Positions 4,556 through 6,806 of a stretch of 6,806 nucleotides of DNA are shown here, piece by piece. The first letter of the stretch is position 1. Every line of letters starts with the position of its first letter. The translations under genes and the position numbers were made by a program. Source of the DNA: Kiritimatiellia bacterium (lineage in GTDB: Bacteria > Verrucomicrobiota > Kiritimatiellia > CAIQIC01 > Lenti-01); contig JAHDSS010000319.1 of assembly GCA_018432565.1 (NCBI GenBank), positions 1 through 6,806 of the forward strand, written 5' to 3'. The notes below the pieces were generated by a model. That model saw only the letters and a list, made by a program, of their open reading frames with translations. It did not search any database and was not told where the DNA came from.

Positions 4556-6806
4556 ATGAGCCGTTCCGCCAACCCGATCGAGCTGCCGCCCTGGGCGGCT
4601 TTTCTGCTTCGCCAGTTCAAGCGGCTGGGTCTCGCGCTGCTGCTCCTCGCCGCCGCCGCCCTCCTGCTCGAACTGGTCTCCCCCCTGCTCTTCCCCGGAC
4701 GCTCCCCTCGCTTTCTCGTCGCCGGCACCGCCGACGGTCAACCGGCCTGGACCGAAAACCCCTTTTTCACCTACCGGTTTTATCCCGGCCGTCTCGCCCC
4801 CGCCCCCCTGCCCGTCGTCGCCCTCCAATCCCCCCCCGACGACACCATCCGGATCTGCCTGCTGGGCGGTTCCGCCGCCATGGGCATGCCCGAACCCGCC
4901 TTCGGCCTGCCCCGCCAGCTCGAACTCATGCTCCAGCGCCGCTATCCCGGCCAGGCCATCGAAGTCCTCCCCCTGGGCTACGACGGCGCCAACTCCCATG
5001 TGCTGCGCGAGGTCGCCCGCGACCTGACCCGCCTCCGGCCCGATGCCGTCGTCGTGCTGACCGGCAACGACGAAGTCGCCGGTCCCTACGGCCCCGCCAC
5101 CGGCCTGGGTCGCCTCCACTCCAGTTCCCGCATCGCCCGCCTCATGGTCCTGTTCTCCCGCACCCGCCTCTCCCAGTTCCTCGCCGACGCCTTCCACCGC
5201 CTCTTCCCCGCCCGCGTGGACCTGGAGGCCTGGCGCAGCCAGGAGCCCATCACCCTCCGCGGACGCCTGGCCCCCCGCGATCCCCATCTCAAAACCGTCG
5301 AACGATCGTTCCGCAAGAACCTCGCCGCCATTCTCACCGCCGCGGAGGAAACCTCCCCCGCCGTCATCGTCTGCACCGTCCCGGTCAATCTCCGCGACTG
5401 CGCCCCGTTCTCCACCTCGTTCCTGGCCAACGAAGTCACCGCCCAGGAGGTGCGCGAGTCCCTGCGCGCCGCCGTCGAAGCCGAAGCCGCCACCAACCGC
5501 TACGAGGCCACCCGCCTCTATGCCCGCGCCATCGAACGAAACCCCTCCCACGCCGAGGCCCTGTTCCGCGCCGCCCGCCTGGCCCTGAACGACCACCGCA
5601 CCGCCGAGGCCGCCGCCCTCTTCTCCCGCGCCCGCGACGCCGACGCCCTTCGCCTGCGCGCCGATTCCCGCCTCAACGCCCTCATCCGCGAATGCGCCGC
5701 CGACCGCTCGGCCTCCCTGCTCGATGCCGAAGCCCTCTTCGCCATCCGCTCCCCCCAGGGCATCCCCGGCCGCGAACTCTTCCTCGACCACATCCATTTC
5801 TCTTTCGAAGGCAGCCACCTGCTGGCCTCCGCCCTGATCCACCGGCTGGAGTTCATGCGCGCCATCCCCGCCCAGCCCGCCGCACGCCTCCCGGCCCCCG
5901 CCGAATTGGCCGACGACATGCTCTATCATCCCTGGGGCCGCGCCGCCCAGACCGAAACCCTGATCCGCCAGCAGCTGCGCGCCCCCTTCCGGCGGCAGCT
6001 GACCAACCCCGAAACCCTGGCGCGGCTCAACGACGAACTCCGGCACTGGAAGGAACGCGCCGCCGCCTTTTCCCCCGACAACACCCGCGCCGTCTTCGCC
6101 CGTCGCCTCGCCAGCCGTCCCCGCGATGCCTGGCTGGCCATGCGCGCCGCCTGGCACCTGCTCCAGTCCGGCGATCCGGAACGCGCGCAGGCCGCCGCCG
6201 AGACCGCCTACGCCCGCTGGCCCCACCGCTTCGACACCCGCGCCCTGCTCGCCCTGGTACGAACCTGCCTGGGCCGGGACGCCCGCGACAGCCTCGCGCT
6301 TCTCTGCGAGGCCCCCGGCTCCTGCGGCTACGGCGACATCCACGCCGCCGTCGCCATCGGCCGCGAACTCCTCGTCATGAACCGCCCCGCCGACGCCCGC
6401 CCCTTCCTCGACTACGCCCTGCAGCGCGATCCCTGGAACTCCGACGCCGCCATCGCCCTGGCGGAAACCCTTCACCTGCTCGACGGCATCAACCGACACG
6501 CCGCCCTCCAGTGGCAAAAACACAGCCAGCGCCCCAACCACCCCTACACCTGGACCCTGGAGTGGCTGATGGAGGTCCTGCGCCGCCTGGAAGAGCAACA
6601 GCGCGCCGTGACGCTTCTCCAGGACGCCATCCAGCGCAACCCGCGCAACCCCCTGCTCTGGGAGGAACTCGCCGTCCTCTACACCCTCCTCGGCGACTGG
6701 AAAACCGCCCACGAGTGCTACACCCGCTCCGAGGAACTGGCCCCCTACCGCTATGAACGCTATCTCAAGTGGGCCGAAGCCATGTTCCGCCTGCGCCAGT
6801 ACCGCC
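4556..6806 (+). CDS. Membrane-anchored SGNH-hydrolase/TPR protein, C-terminus cut by window edge
   Basis: There are 750 complete codons with no stop before the window end. Residues ~23-41 form a hydrophobic N-terminal membrane anchor, so the rest probably lies outside the cytoplasm. An SGNH/GDSL-like esterase core is recognisable: block I CLLGGSAAMG (101-110, candidate nucleophile S106), a block II-like GYDGANS (141-147), block III VVLTGNDEVAGPYGP (166-180, N171), and block V LDHIHFSFEG (410-419, D411 and H414). Between blocks III and V is an insertion with TPR-like helices (~313-365, including AIERNPSHAEALFRAARLAL). More TPR-like repeats occupy ~525-750, for example ALQRDPWNSDAAIALAETL (621-639) and AIQRNPRNPLLWEELAVLY (691-709). 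The architecture fits SGNH/TPR proteins I associate with Planctomycetes-Verrucomicrobia-type bacteria. The substrate is unknown; polysaccharide deacylation or a scaffold role are possibilities only. The open antisense frame across it is low-complexity and glycine-rich, so it is rejected. Confidence 0.85.
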   Translation, partial: MSRSANPIELPPWAAFLLRQFKRLGLALLLLAAAALLLELVSPLLFPGRSPRFLVAGTADGQPAWTENPFFTYRFYPGRLAPAPLPVVALQSPPDDTIRICLLGGSAAMGMPEPAFGLPRQLELMLQRRYPGQAIEVLPLGYDGANSHVLREVARDLTRLRPDAVVVLTGNDEVAGPYGPATGLGRLHSSSRIARLMVLFSRTRLSQFLADAFHRLFPARVDLEAWRSQEPITLRGRLAPRDPHLKTVERSFRKNLAAILTAAEETSPAVIVCTVPVNLRDCAPFSTSFLANEVTAQEVRESLRAAVEAEAATNRYEATRLYARAIERNPSHAEALFRAARLALNDHRTAEAAALFSRARDADALRLRADSRLNALIRECAADRSASLLDAEALFAIRSPQGIPGRELFLDHIHFSFEGSHLLASALIHRLEFMRAIPAQPAARLPAPAELADDMLYHPWGRAAQTETLIRQQLRAPFRRQLTNPETLARLNDELRHWKERAAAFSPDNTRAVFARRLASRPRDAWLAMRAAWHLLQSGDPERAQAAAETAYARWPHRFDTRALLALVRTCLGRDARDSLALLCEAPGSCGYGDIHAAVAIGRELLVMNRPADARPFLDYALQRDPWNSDAAIALAETLHLLDGINRHAALQWQKHSQRPNHPYTWTLEWLMEVLRRLEEQQRAVTLLQDAIQRNPRNPLLWEELAVLYTLLGDWKTAHECYTRSEELAPYRYERYLKWAEAMFRLRQYR

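Noticed and set aside
4335..4559. Short plus-strand open frame across the tRNA gene
   Set aside because: It translates straight through the tRNA-Thr sequence and has no independent support.
4415..6712. Open minus-strand frame of 765 codons antisense to the SGNH/TPR gene
   Set aside because: The translation is low-complexity Gly/Glu/Ala-rich, runs into the tRNA gene, and opposes a plus frame with a membrane anchor, SGNH blocks and TPR repeats.
5692..6756. Plus-strand frame of 354 codons inside the SGNH/TPR gene
   Set aside because: It is Pro/Arg-rich with no domains and overlaps the frame carrying SGNH block V and TPR repeats.

Overview
The window is GC-rich bacterial DNA with two oppositely oriented blocks. 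On the minus strand, running leftward from about 3.8 kb to the left edge, is a tight operon: a two-CBS-domain protein, then hoxF (with a fused HoxE-like N-terminus), hoxU, hoxY and the first 80 codons of hoxH. This is the cytosolic NAD(P)+-linked bidirectional [NiFe] hydrogenase (group 3d, HoxFUYH). HoxH/HoxY would cycle H2 at the NiFe site, HoxU relays electrons through Fe-S clusters, and HoxF exchanges them with NAD(H) at FMN. From remembered family sequences, gene order and protein architecture look closest to the Ralstonia/Cupriavidus soluble hydrogenase, where the HoxE-like domain is also fused to HoxF. The genes overlap or lie 8 nt apart, so translation is probably coupled. hoxH and any maturation genes continue beyond the left edge.

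Upstream of the operon on the same strand is a small membrane-anchored zinc-ribbon protein (3934-4179) with its own probable promoter. Behind that promoter is a short AT-rich island holding three 11-bp-phased TTTTA repeats, the most conspicuous non-coding structure in the window.

On the plus strand there is a complete tRNA-Thr(CGT) with encoded CCA (4404-4479) behind a good sigma70-type promoter. It is followed by a long gene, cut by the right edge after 750 codons, for an N-terminally membrane-anchored SGNH-hydrolase/TPR protein. A second promoter candidate places that gene's transcript start only a few bases before the ATG, so its mRNA may be nearly leaderless.

The SGNH/TPR architecture is one I associate with Planctomycetes-Verrucomicrobia-type bacteria (for example Kiritimatiellota or Lentisphaerota). 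With the high GC this is my best, tentative guess at the host. I see no insertion sequence, integrase, CRISPR array or rRNA. No wholly new system is evident. The unusual points are the CBS gene coupled to the hydrogenase genes, the loss of Fe-S ligands in the HoxE-like domain, the phased repeats, and the probable leaderless SGNH/TPR gene.
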